64,000 nucleotides of DNA from Nitrospirota bacterium (GTDB lineage: Bacteria > Nitrospirota > Thermodesulfovibrionia > Thermodesulfovibrionales > UBA9159), in assembly GCA_021790195.1 (NCBI GenBank), contig JAJYIF010000001.1:216067-280066 (forward strand), written 5' to 3'. The notes under the pieces were generated by a model that was given only the letters and a program-made list of their open reading frames with translations, searched no databases and was not told where the DNA came from. Each line of letters begins with the position of its first letter. Position 1 is the first letter of the stretch. Shown piece by piece: positions 1-9,300 of the stretch. Made by a program: the position numbers and the translations under genes.

Positions 1-759
1 TTCTTAGAAGACAGAGGCGTTGTCTGCGACACCTGCGTTGTCGAAAAGACCTTGACCTCCGGGGACCCCTGTGCAAAGGAAAAGCGAATCTTCCTCAGCG
101 ATCAGTCTGAGGTCTGGGTGGAGATCTATACTTATCCGATAATAACCGAAGACGGCAGGGTATCGCACGTCATCGAATACACCAGGGACATAACGGACCG
201 CAAGAGATCGGAGGAAGAGAAGAAGCTCCTGATAGCACGGCTCGAATATCTCTCCATGACGGACAGTCTCACCGGCTTGTTAAACAGGCGGGCGCTGACC
301 GAAAGGATCGATTTCGAGATCAGCAGGGCAAAGAGATACGGCTCCGGACTGTCGATCATCCTCTGCGATGTCGACGACTTTAAGAAGATAAACGATACTT
401 ACGGGCACCACATAGGCGACAGGGCGCTCCGGGCCCTGTGCGGGACTTTGGCAGACGCGGTCAGGAAGGCCGATATCGTCGGCCGCCACGGAGGAGACGA
501 ATTCTTGTTTGTCCTGCCCGAAACGACCCTGGAAGGGGCTGAAAGGCTGGCCGAGAAGATCCGCCTGGCGGTCGAGGAGAGGGAGTTCAATCTTGCGGAG
601 GGACTGGTTGCCAGGATGTCGTTGAGTCTCGGCGTCTCCTGTTTTGACGAGCCTTTGGACGACAGCGACAGTCTAGTAAAGCGCTGTGACAGGGCCTTGT
701 ATATCTCGAAACAGTCCGGCAAGAACATGGTCCGCTCGCTGAGACCTGAAAGGTCCTGA
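1..759 (+). CDS. PAS-GGDEF diguanylate cyclase, 5' end outside window
   Basis: The reading frame is open to the first base of the window, so the protein is truncated at its N-terminus; the TTG at 52 is unlikely to be the real start. The visible part has the end of a PAS/PAC sensor module (cysteine-rich segment, then a YTRDITDRK-type PAC tail), a short coiled linker, and a complete GGDEF domain. The GGDEF signature is intact (GRHGGDEF) and is preceded by five residues by RKAD, an inhibitory RxxD I-site. Family knowledge: such proteins make cyclic di-GMP from two GTP and are product-inhibited through the I-site. The signal sensed is unknown. The gene ends in the same frame as the next gene, 45 bases upstream of it. 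Confidence 0.9.
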   Translation, partial: FLEDRGVVCDTCVVEKTLTSGDPCAKEKRIFLSDQSEVWVEIYTYPIITEDGRVSHVIEYTRDITDRKRSEEEKKLLIARLEYLSMTDSLTGLLNRRALTERIDFEISRAKRYGSGLSIILCDVDDFKKINDTYGHHIGDRALRALCGTLADAVRKADIVGRHGGDEFLFVLPETTLEGAERLAEKIRLAVEEREFNLAEGLVARMSLSLGVSCFDEPLDDSDSLVKRCDRALYISKQSGKNMVRSLRPERS

Positions 760-785
760 CTGCTTCTCGCCGAATATGTTATAAT
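756..785 (+). promoter_or_regulatory. Putative promoter with extended -10 (TGTTATAAT)
   Basis: TATAAT at 780-785 is preceded by TG one base upstream (extended -10). A poor -35-like CTGACT lies at 756-761, 18 bases away. Transcription would begin near 792, inside or just before the AGGAGG at 791-796, giving a very short leader for the radical SAM gene. Predicted by eye only. Confidence 0.4.
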
Positions 786-804
786 CCCGCAGGAGGGATT
801 CTCC

Positions 805-2637
805 ATCAAAAAAGTATACTTCATCGAAGCCAAGTCTCCCGGAGTTCATATATACAGCAGGACGCCTCTGCCGAGGTTAGGCACTGTGCTGCTTGCCACG
901 ATACTCAAGGGCAAGGGATACGATTCGCGGGTCTTTATCGAAGACATCTCGGAGCCCGACTGGGAGGCGTTGAAAGAGGCCGATATCATAGGCATCTCTT
1001 CCATAACATCTACCGCCCCGAGGGCCTTCGCGCTGGCAAAGAAGTTTCACTCCCTGGGCATTCCTGTAGTAATGGGAGGCCCTCACTCGACCTTTCTTCC
1101 GGAGGAAAGTCTTCAATATGCCGACTACGTGGTGAGAGGCGAAGGAGAAGAGACGATAGTAGAACTGCTGGAGCGGCTCGAATCCGGCAGGTCCATCGAG
1201 GACATCAGGGGCCTTTCCTACAGAAAGGGCGACGCCCTTTTCCATAACCCGGACCGGCAACTGATCGACGATATCGAAAGCGCTCCGATTCCTGACTTTG
1301 ATCTCGTTCACAACTGGGGGAAAAGAACCACGGTCCCCATCGCGACATCGAGGGGATGTCCGTTCGGCTGCAAGTTCTGCTCCGTCATACAGATGTTCGG
1401 CAGGAAATACCGCTTCAAGACGGTGGACAGGGTCATACAGGAGATAAGACAGGCCGCGGCCAAGAACACGCACATCTTTTTCATAGACGACAATTTCGCT
1501 GCGAACAAGGAAAGGACCAAGACCCTTTTGAGGAGAATCATAGCCGAAGGCATGAAGATAGAGTGGTCCGCGCAGGTCCGCACGGATGTCGCGAGAGACC
1601 CGGAGCTTATAGACCTCATGGCCCGCTCCGGCTGCTTTATGGTCTACGTCGGGTTCGAGTCGATAAACCCCCGGACGCTCGCCCTTTACGACAAGAAGCA
1701 GGACCTGGATGACATCGTAAAGTGCATCGGGATTCTAAAGGAGGCCTCCATACGCGTGCACGGGATGTTTGTCTTCGGAGGGGATACGGATGATATAAGA
1801 ACCATAAGGGACACCGAGAAGTTCGCCAAGCGCCTGAACATAAATTCGGTCCAGTTCATGATGCTCACGCCGCTTCCCGGAACGCCGGTGTTCAAAGAGC
1901 TTACACAGGCAAAACGCGTTATACACACCGACTGGGCAAACTATGACGCTCATCACGCCGTTTTCGAGCCAAAGCTTATGACGGCCTTTGAGCTCCACAC
2001 CGAGACCCTGAAGGCCATGGCAAACTTTTATTCATACGGCGCCATCTTTAGGAACCTCTTCCGGGGCGACCTCTTCTCCCTTATCGTGGGGATATACGGA
2101 AAGAGATCCCTGAGCAAGATAAGGCTCCCGAGCAAGGAGTACCTTAAGGACCTCAAAGACATCGTGCGGGCCGACTTCGACGCAAAGACCGGCAGATTAA
2201 GGGAGTATCTAGTCGCAAAAAGGAGAGAGGTAAAGAATGTAGTCGTGAACCATATCGCAGAGGGCGGGGTGGAATCGAAGTTCTTCAAGACCTTTTTTGA
2301 AAAAATAGGCAGGAGATTGGTCATAAGCCCCGAGGTGCCGGCGCCGTCTGCAGATACCCTCATGATCACGCCCCTTTTGCGGCTGCCGGATTCCGATGAG
2401 AAACCGGACAAGACCCTGTTGTCGGAATTGCACGAAAAATACAGGGCGAAGTTCGGCCATGTGAAGATAATACCGCTCGAGACCAATTCCCTCTACAGGG
2501 CGTGCGTCGATGTGGGACTGCTCCTGGGAGTCAAGATGAAGAAGATTCGGCAGGCCTACGAGAAGGCGGTCGAGGGCATCAACGGAAAGTCCTTCGACTG
2601 CTATGCGATCCTGGTCATTTCTGCCGGCGATATGTAG
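805..2637 (+). CDS. B12-binding domain radical SAM protein
   Basis: Residues about 1-135 form a cobalamin-binding Rossmann-like domain (segments IIGISSITST, VVMGGPHST, VVRGEGE). A radical SAM domain follows with CxxxCxxC (SRGCPFGCKFC) binding the 4Fe-4S cluster, at about residues 185-192. The C-terminal 200 residues are not assignable to a known domain. Family members are methyltransferases or do other radical chemistry; the substrate cannot be read from sequence. Start: the first ATG/GTG/TTG is GTG at 886, but the frame upstream encodes a typical N-terminal strand of this family (IKKVYFIEAKSPG) immediately after a perfect AGGAGG (791-796). Translation therefore probably begins at ATC 805, or the ATG was lost by mutation or sequencing error. 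A conservative caller would give 886-2637. It stands alone between the GGDEF gene and a small gene. Confidence 0.85.
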   Translation: MKKVYFIEAKSPGVHIYSRTPLPRLGTVLLATILKGKGYDSRVFIEDISEPDWEALKEADIIGISSITSTAPRAFALAKKFHSLGIPVVMGGPHSTFLPEESLQYADYVVRGEGEETIVELLERLESGRSIEDIRGLSYRKGDALFHNPDRQLIDDIESAPIPDFDLVHNWGKRTTVPIATSRGCPFGCKFCSVIQMFGRKYRFKTVDRVIQEIRQAAAKNTHIFFIDDNFAANKERTKTLLRRIIAEGMKIEWSAQVRTDVARDPELIDLMARSGCFMVYVGFESINPRTLALYDKKQDLDDIVKCIGILKEASIRVHGMFVFGGDTDDIRTIRDTEKFAKRLNINSVQFMMLTPLPGTPVFKELTQAKRVIHTDWANYDAHHAVFEPKLMTAFELHTETLKAMANFYSYGAIFRNLFRGDLFSLIVGIYGKRSLSKIRLPSKEYLKDLKDIVRADFDAKTGRLREYLVAKRREVKNVVVNHIAEGGVESKFFKTFFEKIGRRLVISPEVPAPSADTLMITPLLRLPDSDEKPDKTLLSELHEKYRAKFGHVKIIPLETNSLYRACVDVGLLLGVKMKKIRQAYEKAVEGINGKSFDCYAILVISAGDM

Positions 2638-2766
2638 TTATACGCCTCTTTACTCACAAACCGCAAAAGAGCACAGTTGAGCATCTCCCTATTGTTTTAA
2701 TACCGCCGGAGTTGTAAAATAATTGAATGTATTTATAAGCAAACCTTATAGGAGAGCCCTGTCCGA

Positions 2767-3111
2767 ATGGATAAAGAGACTAACGAGACGAACAACAACC
2801 GCGGTTCCCGGGAGGAATCGATAGTCAGGATAATGCAGGCCGTCAGAAAAGGACTGTCCTTTGATCAGGCCTGTGCCCTCATACTTGTGGAGGATGCGGA
2901 ATCGAGGGAGGCGATAATAGCCGAGGCCCTCATGCTCCTTATAGAGGAGCTGCACTTTTCGGAGGGAATGCCGTTGAAACAACTCGCCATGAAGCTCAGG
3001 ATTTCGATGAGCCGCGTATTGAGGGCAAAGGAGAATATGGCAAAAGAACGCGAAGAGGACATGCGGGTCAAGAGCAGGAAGGCGCTTGCAGGAAGGCTGG
3101 GGATATCCTGA
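2767..3111 (+). CDS. Conserved small protein, paralogue of the 4915-5244 gene
   Basis: This 114-residue, charged, helical protein has no signal peptide or membrane segment. I do not recognise a named family. It shares a clear pattern with the 109-residue product at 4915-5244: an ACALI/ACEFI block, an E(A/M)IIxxAL block, an (I/E)ELH block, then PLxxL(A/S)xKL and MxR(V/L)L(R/K)A. The last part resembles a helix-turn-helix, so DNA binding is possible but unproven. The ATG at 2767 has a purine-rich AGGAGA about 11 bases upstream. It converges on the triple-GAF gene, which lies between the two paralogues. The paralogy suggests a common job with that sensor. Confidence 0.7.
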   Translation: MDKETNETNNNRGSREESIVRIMQAVRKGLSFDQACALILVEDAESREAIIAEALMLLIEELHFSEGMPLKQLAMKLRISMSRVLRAKENMAKEREEDMRVKSRKALAGRLGIS

Positions 3112-3125
3112 CGCAGAGACCTGTT

Positions 3126-4805
3126 TCAGCCGCCGGCTGAGAATGCCTTCGCGTATTCAATAGCAATGGCCGCCTGCTCGGCAAGGGCGGTGGCGAACTC
3201 GATCTCGTCCTCCTTGAAGGTCCTGCACTCCCCTTTCGCAAGCACCCGCAGTACCCCGATCACGCTGCCGCGGAACATCATCGGGATGACGAGCATACTG
3301 CATACACCCTCTTCTGCGGCCTCCTCCTTGTAAACTATCCTCGCGTCCCGGCGGACGTCATAAATCGCAACGGGCTTTCCCTCGAGGGCGTCTGCCACGC
3401 TCTTCTCCGCATCCACGGGCCCCTTGTTCAGATAGCGCTCGCTGAGCCCGTAAGAAGCGACCAGCTCCAGTCTCTTCCCCCCGAGATCGAGGAGCCTTAT
3501 GGTTGCGGCGTCTGCATTCATGGCGCCGGCGATCTTTTCGACTATGAGACCGGTCACCTCCTGGACGCTCAAAGTAGAGCTCACCGCCTTGGCGATGTCT
3601 TGGAGCGCGCTGAGGTACTTTGCCTCCTTGTATTGTCTTTCGTACATCCTCGCGTTCTCTATGGCGGTGCCGCACTGTTCGGCGAGGGCCGCCGCGAAAT
3701 CGATGTCCTGCTGGTTGAAATGCCTCACATGCGAAGTAAGGAGCCTCAGTATCCCGATGACCTTACCCCTTACGACAACCGGCAGGGTCAGCATGCTTTT
3801 TATACCTTCCTCCTCCGCCTCTTTCCGGTAGTGCACCCTCGGGTCTGTTGAAACATCGTGGATCGCCACGGGTTTCTCTTGCAGGGCTTCTCTGATGTTT
3901 GCCTCCATGTCCACCGGCCCCCTGTTCAGATACTTTTCGCTCAGGCCATATGCCGCGACAAGCTTCAGCTCTTTCGCTGCGTCATCGAACAGCCTTATGG
4001 TCGCCGCCTTCAAACCCATGACCTCCGGAAGGGTCCTCACTATCATGTCCAGGACCTCATCGAGCTGGAGGGAAGAGCTCACCGCTCCCGTGACATCCTG
4101 GAAAACCCTGAGATACTCCTTTTCCCTCGACACGATCCCCTCAAAAACCCTTGCGTTGACGATCGCGATAGCGGCCTGCTCCGCAATGGCCGAGACGAAT
4201 TTGAGGTCTTCGCCCGCGTATTCGAGAGGCTCGGACGTATACATCCTGAGCACCCCGATTACTTCGTCGTGAAAGCGAAGGGGAAGGGACAGGATGCTCC
4301 TGATCCCCTCCTCAAGGGCCTCTCTTCTGTACTTTGAATTCTCATCGGAGGTTATGTCATAGATGGACACCGGCTTTCCGGCCAGGGCGTCGATAACGCT
4401 GCCGTCCGATTCCACCGGGCCCTTGTTGGCATATCTGTCGCTCAGTCCGTGATAGGCCACGAGCTCAAGTCGCCTGGTGTCCTTGTTCAGAAGGCGGAGG
4501 GAACAGGCCTTCACATTCATGACCTTCACGACATTCGTAACGATGAGGTTAAGCACCTCGCTCAGGGTAAGGCTTGTGCTTATCGCTTTGCAGATATTCT
4601 GGTAGCTTTCGAGATATATCCTCTTTGAGAATATCTTATCGGCGCAGTCCGGACACATGGAATGCGTGAACTCGCCCAGCCCGGCCCGCGCAAAATAGGT
4701 CTCGATATCTTCCCACGCCTCCTGCGCGGTCCTCACCTTCTTGCACCATCCGCAGATGGGAATAAATCCTCCTCCGCCCGACTTCAATCTTCTTTCTCCT
4801 TCCAT
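3126..4805 (-). CDS. Triple-GAF sensor protein with N-terminal zinc ribbon
   Basis: The protein has 559 residues. The N-terminus carries a paired-cysteine motif: C18/C21 in ICGWCKK and C51/C54 in MCPDC. This motif occurs at the ends of many bacterial sensor kinases and response regulators and also in the 58-residue gene at 12143-12319. Three homologous GAF domains follow, at about residues 65-230, 235-395 and 400-556. Each contains an (LE)LVAxxGLS-(R/K)Y(A/L)NKGPV block, a KPV(A/S)IYD(I/V) block and a closing AxAIxNA helix, so they arose by tandem duplication. No kinase, cyclase or DNA-binding output domain is present; it must act through a partner or by ligand binding alone. The start ATG at 4805 follows a GGGGGGAAG ribosome site. 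Confidence 0.85.
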   Translation of the reverse strand: MEGERRLKSGGGGFIPICGWCKKVRTAQEAWEDIETYFARAGLGEFTHSMCPDCADKIFSKRIYLESYQNICKAISTSLTLSEVLNLIVTNVVKVMNVKACSLRLLNKDTRRLELVAYHGLSDRYANKGPVESDGSVIDALAGKPVSIYDITSDENSKYRREALEEGIRSILSLPLRFHDEVIGVLRMYTSEPLEYAGEDLKFVSAIAEQAAIAIVNARVFEGIVSREKEYLRVFQDVTGAVSSSLQLDEVLDMIVRTLPEVMGLKAATIRLFDDAAKELKLVAAYGLSEKYLNRGPVDMEANIREALQEKPVAIHDVSTDPRVHYRKEAEEEGIKSMLTLPVVVRGKVIGILRLLTSHVRHFNQQDIDFAAALAEQCGTAIENARMYERQYKEAKYLSALQDIAKAVSSTLSVQEVTGLIVEKIAGAMNADAATIRLLDLGGKRLELVASYGLSERYLNKGPVDAEKSVADALEGKPVAIYDVRRDARIVYKEEAAEEGVCSMLVIPMMFRGSVIGVLRVLAKGECRTFKEDEIEFATALAEQAAIAIEYAKAFSAGG

Positions 4806-4900
4806 ATTCTTCCCCCCATGCCCTCAGAAGTCAAGTAACACACATAAATTATTTTAATGGATCCCATCCTCTTGATTAAGGACGGAAGAGGCCGGCCATA

Positions 4901-4915
4901 TGCTATAATTAAGCA
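4901..4915 (+). promoter_or_regulatory. Extended -10 directly before ATG: likely leaderless transcript
   Basis: TGCTATAAT at 4901-4909 is a perfect extended -10 element. The ATG of the next gene begins at 4915, six bases after it, where transcription would start. There is no Shine-Dalgarno sequence in between. The mRNA is therefore predicted to be leaderless. Confidence 0.45.
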
Positions 4916-5244
4916 TGAAAAATTTTACCGAAGAAGAGAACCGCATCTATATCAGGGGCGTCGAGCTGCTCCGGTCGAGCATCGGCAGCGGCGTAAAATT
5001 CGACGTCGCCTGTGAGTTCATCGAGGCCGACAAGGAATTGAAGGAGATGATCATCGACGACGCCCTCAAGATTGAGATAGCTGAGCTGCATTACGGCAAA
5101 AGGGTCCCACTCATAGACCTATCCAAGAAATTGGGCGTTGGCATGGAGCGGCTCCTGAAGGCGACCGACGAGATGATGGAGGATATCTTAAACACTGCTG
5201 ACGAGGCGGCAAAAGAGCAGCCGCGCAGCTCCATGACGCACTGA
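4915..5244 (+). CDS. Conserved small protein, paralogue of the 2767-3111 gene
   Basis: This 109-residue, acidic, helical protein is of unknown family. It aligns along its length with the product at 2767-3111 (see that entry for the shared blocks), with the helix-turn-helix-like part reading VPLIDLSKKLGVGMERLLKA. It is the first gene of a probable three-gene unit with a glutaredoxin-like gene 5 bases downstream and a 132-residue hypothetical gene. The ATG lies six bases after an extended -10 box with no ribosome binding site, suggesting a leaderless message. Function unknown; a small regulatory DNA-binding role is only an inference. Confidence 0.7.
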   Translation: MKNFTEEENRIYIRGVELLRSSIGSGVKFDVACEFIEADKELKEMIIDDALKIEIAELHYGKRVPLIDLSKKLGVGMERLLKATDEMMEDILNTADEAAKEQPRSSMTH

Positions 5245-5249
5245 GCAAT

Positions 5250-5504
5250 ATGCCCCGCGTGACCTTATACTCGCTGAGCACCTGTGCCGTCTGCAAGAAG
5301 GTGAAGACATTCCTTGACGGCAACGAGATACCCTATGACCTGATCGAGGTGGACAGGCTCGACAGCGGGGAGCAGTGGATCATGACGAAAGAGCTCAAGA
5401 AACATAATCCTCAGTGCACTTATCCCACCGTAGTCGTGGAGGAGGTCATAAAGGGCTATGATGAAGAGGCACTGAAGACGAAGCTTCTTCATGCTGCAAG
5501 CTGA
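5250..5504 (+). CDS. Glutaredoxin-like thiol redox protein
   Basis: This 84-residue product has a thioredoxin fold of glutaredoxin size. The N-terminal strand VTLYSLSTC leads into a CAVC active site (residues 12-15), and the cis-proline loop is seen in TYPTVVVEE. The CxxC allows dithiol chemistry. Glutaredoxins reduce protein disulfides or glutathione-mixed disulfides; in anaerobes such proteins often act with ferredoxin- or thioredoxin-type reductases rather than glutathione. Its first base is 5 bases after the upstream stop codon and the next gene starts 18 bases downstream, so the three are probably co-transcribed and end at the terminator at 5927-5950. Confidence 0.8.
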   Translation: MPRVTLYSLSTCAVCKKVKTFLDGNEIPYDLIEVDRLDSGEQWIMTKELKKHNPQCTYPTVVVEEVIKGYDEEALKTKLLHAAS

Positions 5505-5522
5505 AGCCTGGAGGTGAAGGAT

Positions 5523-5921
5523 ATGGATTTCACGAGATGCGATCTTGAAAATGACCTTAGCGATACACTGAATCTGTCCGGCATGAAGACGATGCCGGAC
5601 ATACTCGACAGCATTCGATGGGACATGACGCCCGAGATCATGATGGAGCCGAGGTTCCAGTCGAACCCCGAAGATTTACGGAGGCTTAGAGATATCACCG
5701 GCTATATGTTCTACATAGAGACCCAGTGCGAGCCGCCCGTCGTGATGCTCATGAAGGTGGGCAAGACCGATATCAGCAGCACCGTAGGAAAGATCGACGA
5801 AGTCCCCCGGGAGATGATCCGGAGGGCGATGGACAATCCCGTTCACAAGCCGTCTTTTGGGATGTACGCGATTACGGAAGAGATCAAAAGCTGGCTGAAA
5901 AAGGAATTGGGAGTTAAGTAA
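5523..5921 (+). CDS. Hypothetical protein downstream of glutaredoxin-like gene
   Basis: The product has 132 residues and no recognised domain, signal peptide or membrane segment. A hydrophobic core stretch (GYMFYIETQCEPPVVMLMK) sits in the middle, flanked by charged segments. A GTG at 5514 is in frame, but it overlaps the GGAGG at 5510-5514, which is ideally placed for the ATG at 5523, so the ATG is chosen. It is the last gene of the small unit with the glutaredoxin-like gene and ends just before a strong hairpin. Function unknown; a redox-linked role is suggested only by the neighbour. Confidence 0.7.
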   Translation: MDFTRCDLENDLSDTLNLSGMKTMPDILDSIRWDMTPEIMMEPRFQSNPEDLRRLRDITGYMFYIETQCEPPVVMLMKVGKTDISSTVGKIDEVPREMIRRAMDNPVHKPSFGMYAITEEIKSWLKKELGVK

Positions 5922-5926
5922 AAAAG

Positions 5927-5950
5927 AGAGCCCGGCGAATGCCGGGCTCT
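5927..5950 (+). terminator. Hairpin terminator after the glutaredoxin unit
   Basis: A perfect 10-bp stem (AGAGCCCGGC, loop GAAT, GCCGGGCTCT) begins six bases after the TAA at 5919-5921. The tail (TAAGTT) is a weak T-tract. It is preceded by an A-run, so it may also serve the converging minus-strand transcript. Confidence 0.7.
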
Positions 5951-5991
5951 TAAGTTAAATAGTTCCTGCCCCTATTTTCGTTTCTGTTGGT

Positions 5992-6225
5992 TTAGCAAGG
6001 CTGGCATACCCAGCCAGTACCTGCCACATATCTCCAGCAACAAGGATTGGTGTACAATAGGCGACTGGTGCGCTTTCCGCCGTGGAATTTCTTATTCTCC
6101 GCTATCTCATTCGGACCGTAAGGTATCTCCATATCATTAGGAACGCCGGTCACAGGATCCACATTCTTCGCGCCTATAATCACTCCGTCATCGTTCACAT
6201 ATACTAAAAGCCTTGCTCCCTTCAT
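5992..6225 (-). CDS. Small peptide with cysteine-rich C-terminus, possible RiPP-like precursor
   Basis: The product has 77 residues. The ATG at 6225 has an excellent site (AAGGAGG, 6 bases before); an in-frame ATG at 6270 lacks one. The first 60 residues are soluble and contain no export signal (MKGARLLVYVNDDG, DPVTGVP). The last 18 hold four cysteines in the pattern PCC-x11-C-x2-C, with two tryptophans, glycine and threonine. A charged leader plus a short Cys/Trp tail is how many ribosomally made, modified peptides look, but no modifying enzyme or dedicated exporter lies beside it. It follows the FecR-TPR-barrel gene on the same strand after a 104-base gap without terminator, so it may be the last gene of that operon. 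Alternatives are a metal-binding or disulfide-bonded small protein. Family not recognised. Confidence 0.65.
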   Translation of the reverse strand: MKGARLLVYVNDDGVIIGAKNVDPVTGVPNDMEIPYGPNEIAENKKFHGGKRTSRLLYTNPCCWRYVAGTGWVCQPC

Positions 6226-6329
6226 ACCGCACCTCCTTCTAATTATTTGTTTCAATACCATCTCACTCACTAATTCCTATCTATTAGTCACCTCCATTCC
6301 TACATCTTTCGCAGTATTGTTTAGCCCCT

Positions 6330-9300
6330 CTAAAAAGCCAGTGTCAGTCTTGCCAGAATCAACCGCTTTGGTTGAATCCTTGGATCATATGGGTCTGTGT
6401 CCTGGAAATTGAATGTCTTGTTAAACAGGTTCTTTGCCATAATTGAGAAGATGCCCAATCTCTTTGGAAGACGGTAACCCACAGAAGCATCAAAGACCCA
6501 GAAATGATCAACCTTGGAGACGATATTATAATTCCAGGGCTCCGGTCCCAGCGCCTGAAGGAACTTGCCGTCCTGCGAGATATATGTGGGATTGAACTGA
6601 GCGAATAAACCGGAAGGATGAAAAAACACCACCCCAAAAAGAACCCTGTGAGTATTCAGCCGAGTTATATTATCACCGGCAAAATCCTCCGGCCTCTTGA
6701 ACCCTTCATATTGGTATTCCGTTCTCAGGGCTAACCAGGGATGCGGGGTCCAGTTCAAATATGCCCGCCCCAATCTTTCTTCCCATCGTCTTTCGATAAG
6801 ACTCGTTGCGCCCGTTTCGAAATCAGGCAGCAGACCGAATACGTCCAAGTCCCTTTTCGAAATCTCTGCACCTCCGTATAACTGAGAAGAAAACTTCTGG
6901 TCAATTCCTATCCCATATCTCCATGTCTTCGTCCCTTCGGCGTCATCGAAAAACTGATTGAATCCTGCCACTTGTGTCGGCTCAATCGTCTGGTCCGTTA
7001 CAAGGCCGCGAGACACTGCCCTGAAGGCGGCTGCCCTCAGAGTGGTGCCGAAAAAGGGACTCCAGGTGACGCCGAATTTCGGATTGAACACGTTCCGCTC
7101 TATGGCCTGGTCGCCTATGGCCGACTTCAAGAAATCCCCACTTCCCCCGATTGTCCATGTAACGTTCTGGGGATAATTGATAAGAGCATACAAATAAATA
7201 TTTGTATGCCTTGGATGTGTCGTCGCGGTTTCCCCAAATAACGAAGTATTGAGCCGGTCCCGGAAATATCCTGCGCCGCTGATTAGTCTCGCGATCTCCA
7301 TGTCAAAGAGATGTTGAATCTCGCCCGTGAAACCGTCTCTCTCAGTGTCCAGATCAAGTCCGGGACCAAAGTAGTTGCCGTTAACAAAGTCGGCATTTCG
7401 ATAGATTGCGGACACTATGAGGTCCGAATCAGGCGCAAAGGAATGGTGCAGGCCGAGGCGTATCGACCTGTTATGTTCCTTATCGCGTTCATCCTGACTA
7501 AAGTCATTCGGATCAAACAGAAGTCTCAAATCTCCTGCTTCAGAATCCTTGTATCGAAACTCCGTTTGAATGCTTGTCTTTTCAGAAAGACTATATTGCG
7601 CAAAAACATCATAGATGTTTTGTTTCTGATCATCGTTCGGCCTGAACCCGTCCGTCTTGTAATGAAATTGTCCCGCGCTCATAGAGAAGTTGTTATATAC
7701 CCCTGAGGCAACAGCCTCATCGCCCCAAGTGCTTTCGCCGCCGACAACGCCGCTTGCCTGGAGGGCAAGCCTGTTTCTGTTGAAGAGCGGATTGAATTCG
7801 TTGAATGAAGGGTCGGAAGGTCCCGTGCCTTCCAGGATGAAGAGCTGGCTCTCGGCGGCCTCGGGCCGGACAGGAGTGATGTTGATAGGCTGAAGGAGCT
7901 GCGATTGTAACAGCTCGCTGACCCTTGCTATCTCGTGGCGAGGAAGAGCCGAGTAGGAATCCGAAAGGAACCTGTGGGCCGAATAATTTGCCGGGTCGGT
8001 ATTTACCGATTTTGCCGCCTCTTCGAGTGCGAGCTGCTGAAAGCCGAGATCGCTGTAGATCCCGGAAAGGCTCGCGCTCCGCGCCGCAAGATCGGAATCA
8101 AGGAGCAACTTTGACCGGTAGACCGCGCGGTTGTCGTTTAACTCCATCGATTTCTGAAGGTCGTGCAGTGCCTCAACAGGCCTGTTTTCGCTCTGCTTCT
8201 TTATAGCGTCATAGAAATATGGCGTAGGGTCGTTGGGATCGAATTCCTCTGCCTTTGCGAACTGCTCGGTCGCCTTCTCATCGCGCTTTTCGTCGTAATA
8301 TGCCTTGCCGAGATAGCTCCGGACAATCGAATTCTGTGGGTCAAGTGTCTCTGCTATCTCTATCTCGGCCCTCCCTTCTGCAAGGTGCCCTTCCCTTATC
8401 TTTGCCAAACCCAGACCGAGCCGCGGCAAAGGGTCCGCCTGATCGAGTGCAATCGCCTTTTCAAAGTTCTCTTTGGCAAGCTTTGTCGCTATCTCTGTCA
8501 AATGGGCAAAGCCGAGGACCGTCTGCGTGCGAGAAAGAGCGGGATTCAGAGACACTGCCTTTTCCGCGGCCTCAAGCGCCTTGGCGTGTTCTCCGAAGGA
8601 AAGCTGAAGCTCGGACAATCTGGCCCAAGCAAGTGCATTCTTAGGCTCCAGTCTCACAGCATCCTGAAGGCTTCCGAGCGCGCCTTTCAGGTCAAAACGC
8701 GCTTGTAAGGCATAAGACAGGGCTATTCGCGCAGAGGCTGACTTAGAATCTGAATCGACTGCCTTCTTCGCAAGATCGAAGGCCCTGTCTTTGTTGTTTT
8801 GAGCAATGGCGATCACCGATTGAACAGCGAGGGCATCGCTGTTTCCCGGAGACTTCTTCAGGCTTTTCTTGATCTCCCTGTTTGCCTCATCGACCCTTCC
8901 GACCGAGAGAAGATATGCGACCTTCTCCCGCCAGCCGGCCGCTGAAGAAAGCTTTGCCGGCATTGTGGGGAAAACCGGAGGATAGTAAAGCGTCCACTGC
9001 ACCGCATCCCGTGGATGGGCCACAACCCGGATCTGGGGCGCCTTCCCCTTTTCGGCAATAGCGGATTGCCCGGAGGCGACCATTATAGTCCCTGCGTCAT
9101 TTGACGCACTTACTGCGCCTTCGTATATCGAGAGGAAGGTCTTGTCCGTATCCACCTTGACGAGGAATTCAGTGCCCTCGACCGTTGCATTCACAAAAGG
9201 GGTAACAACTGTCAGGCTACGCTTAAAGCGGCTGAAGAAATGGGCGATGCCGTTAACGAGGTCAATGAGAAAGGTCTTTCCTGTCTCGGCGCCGGAGATA

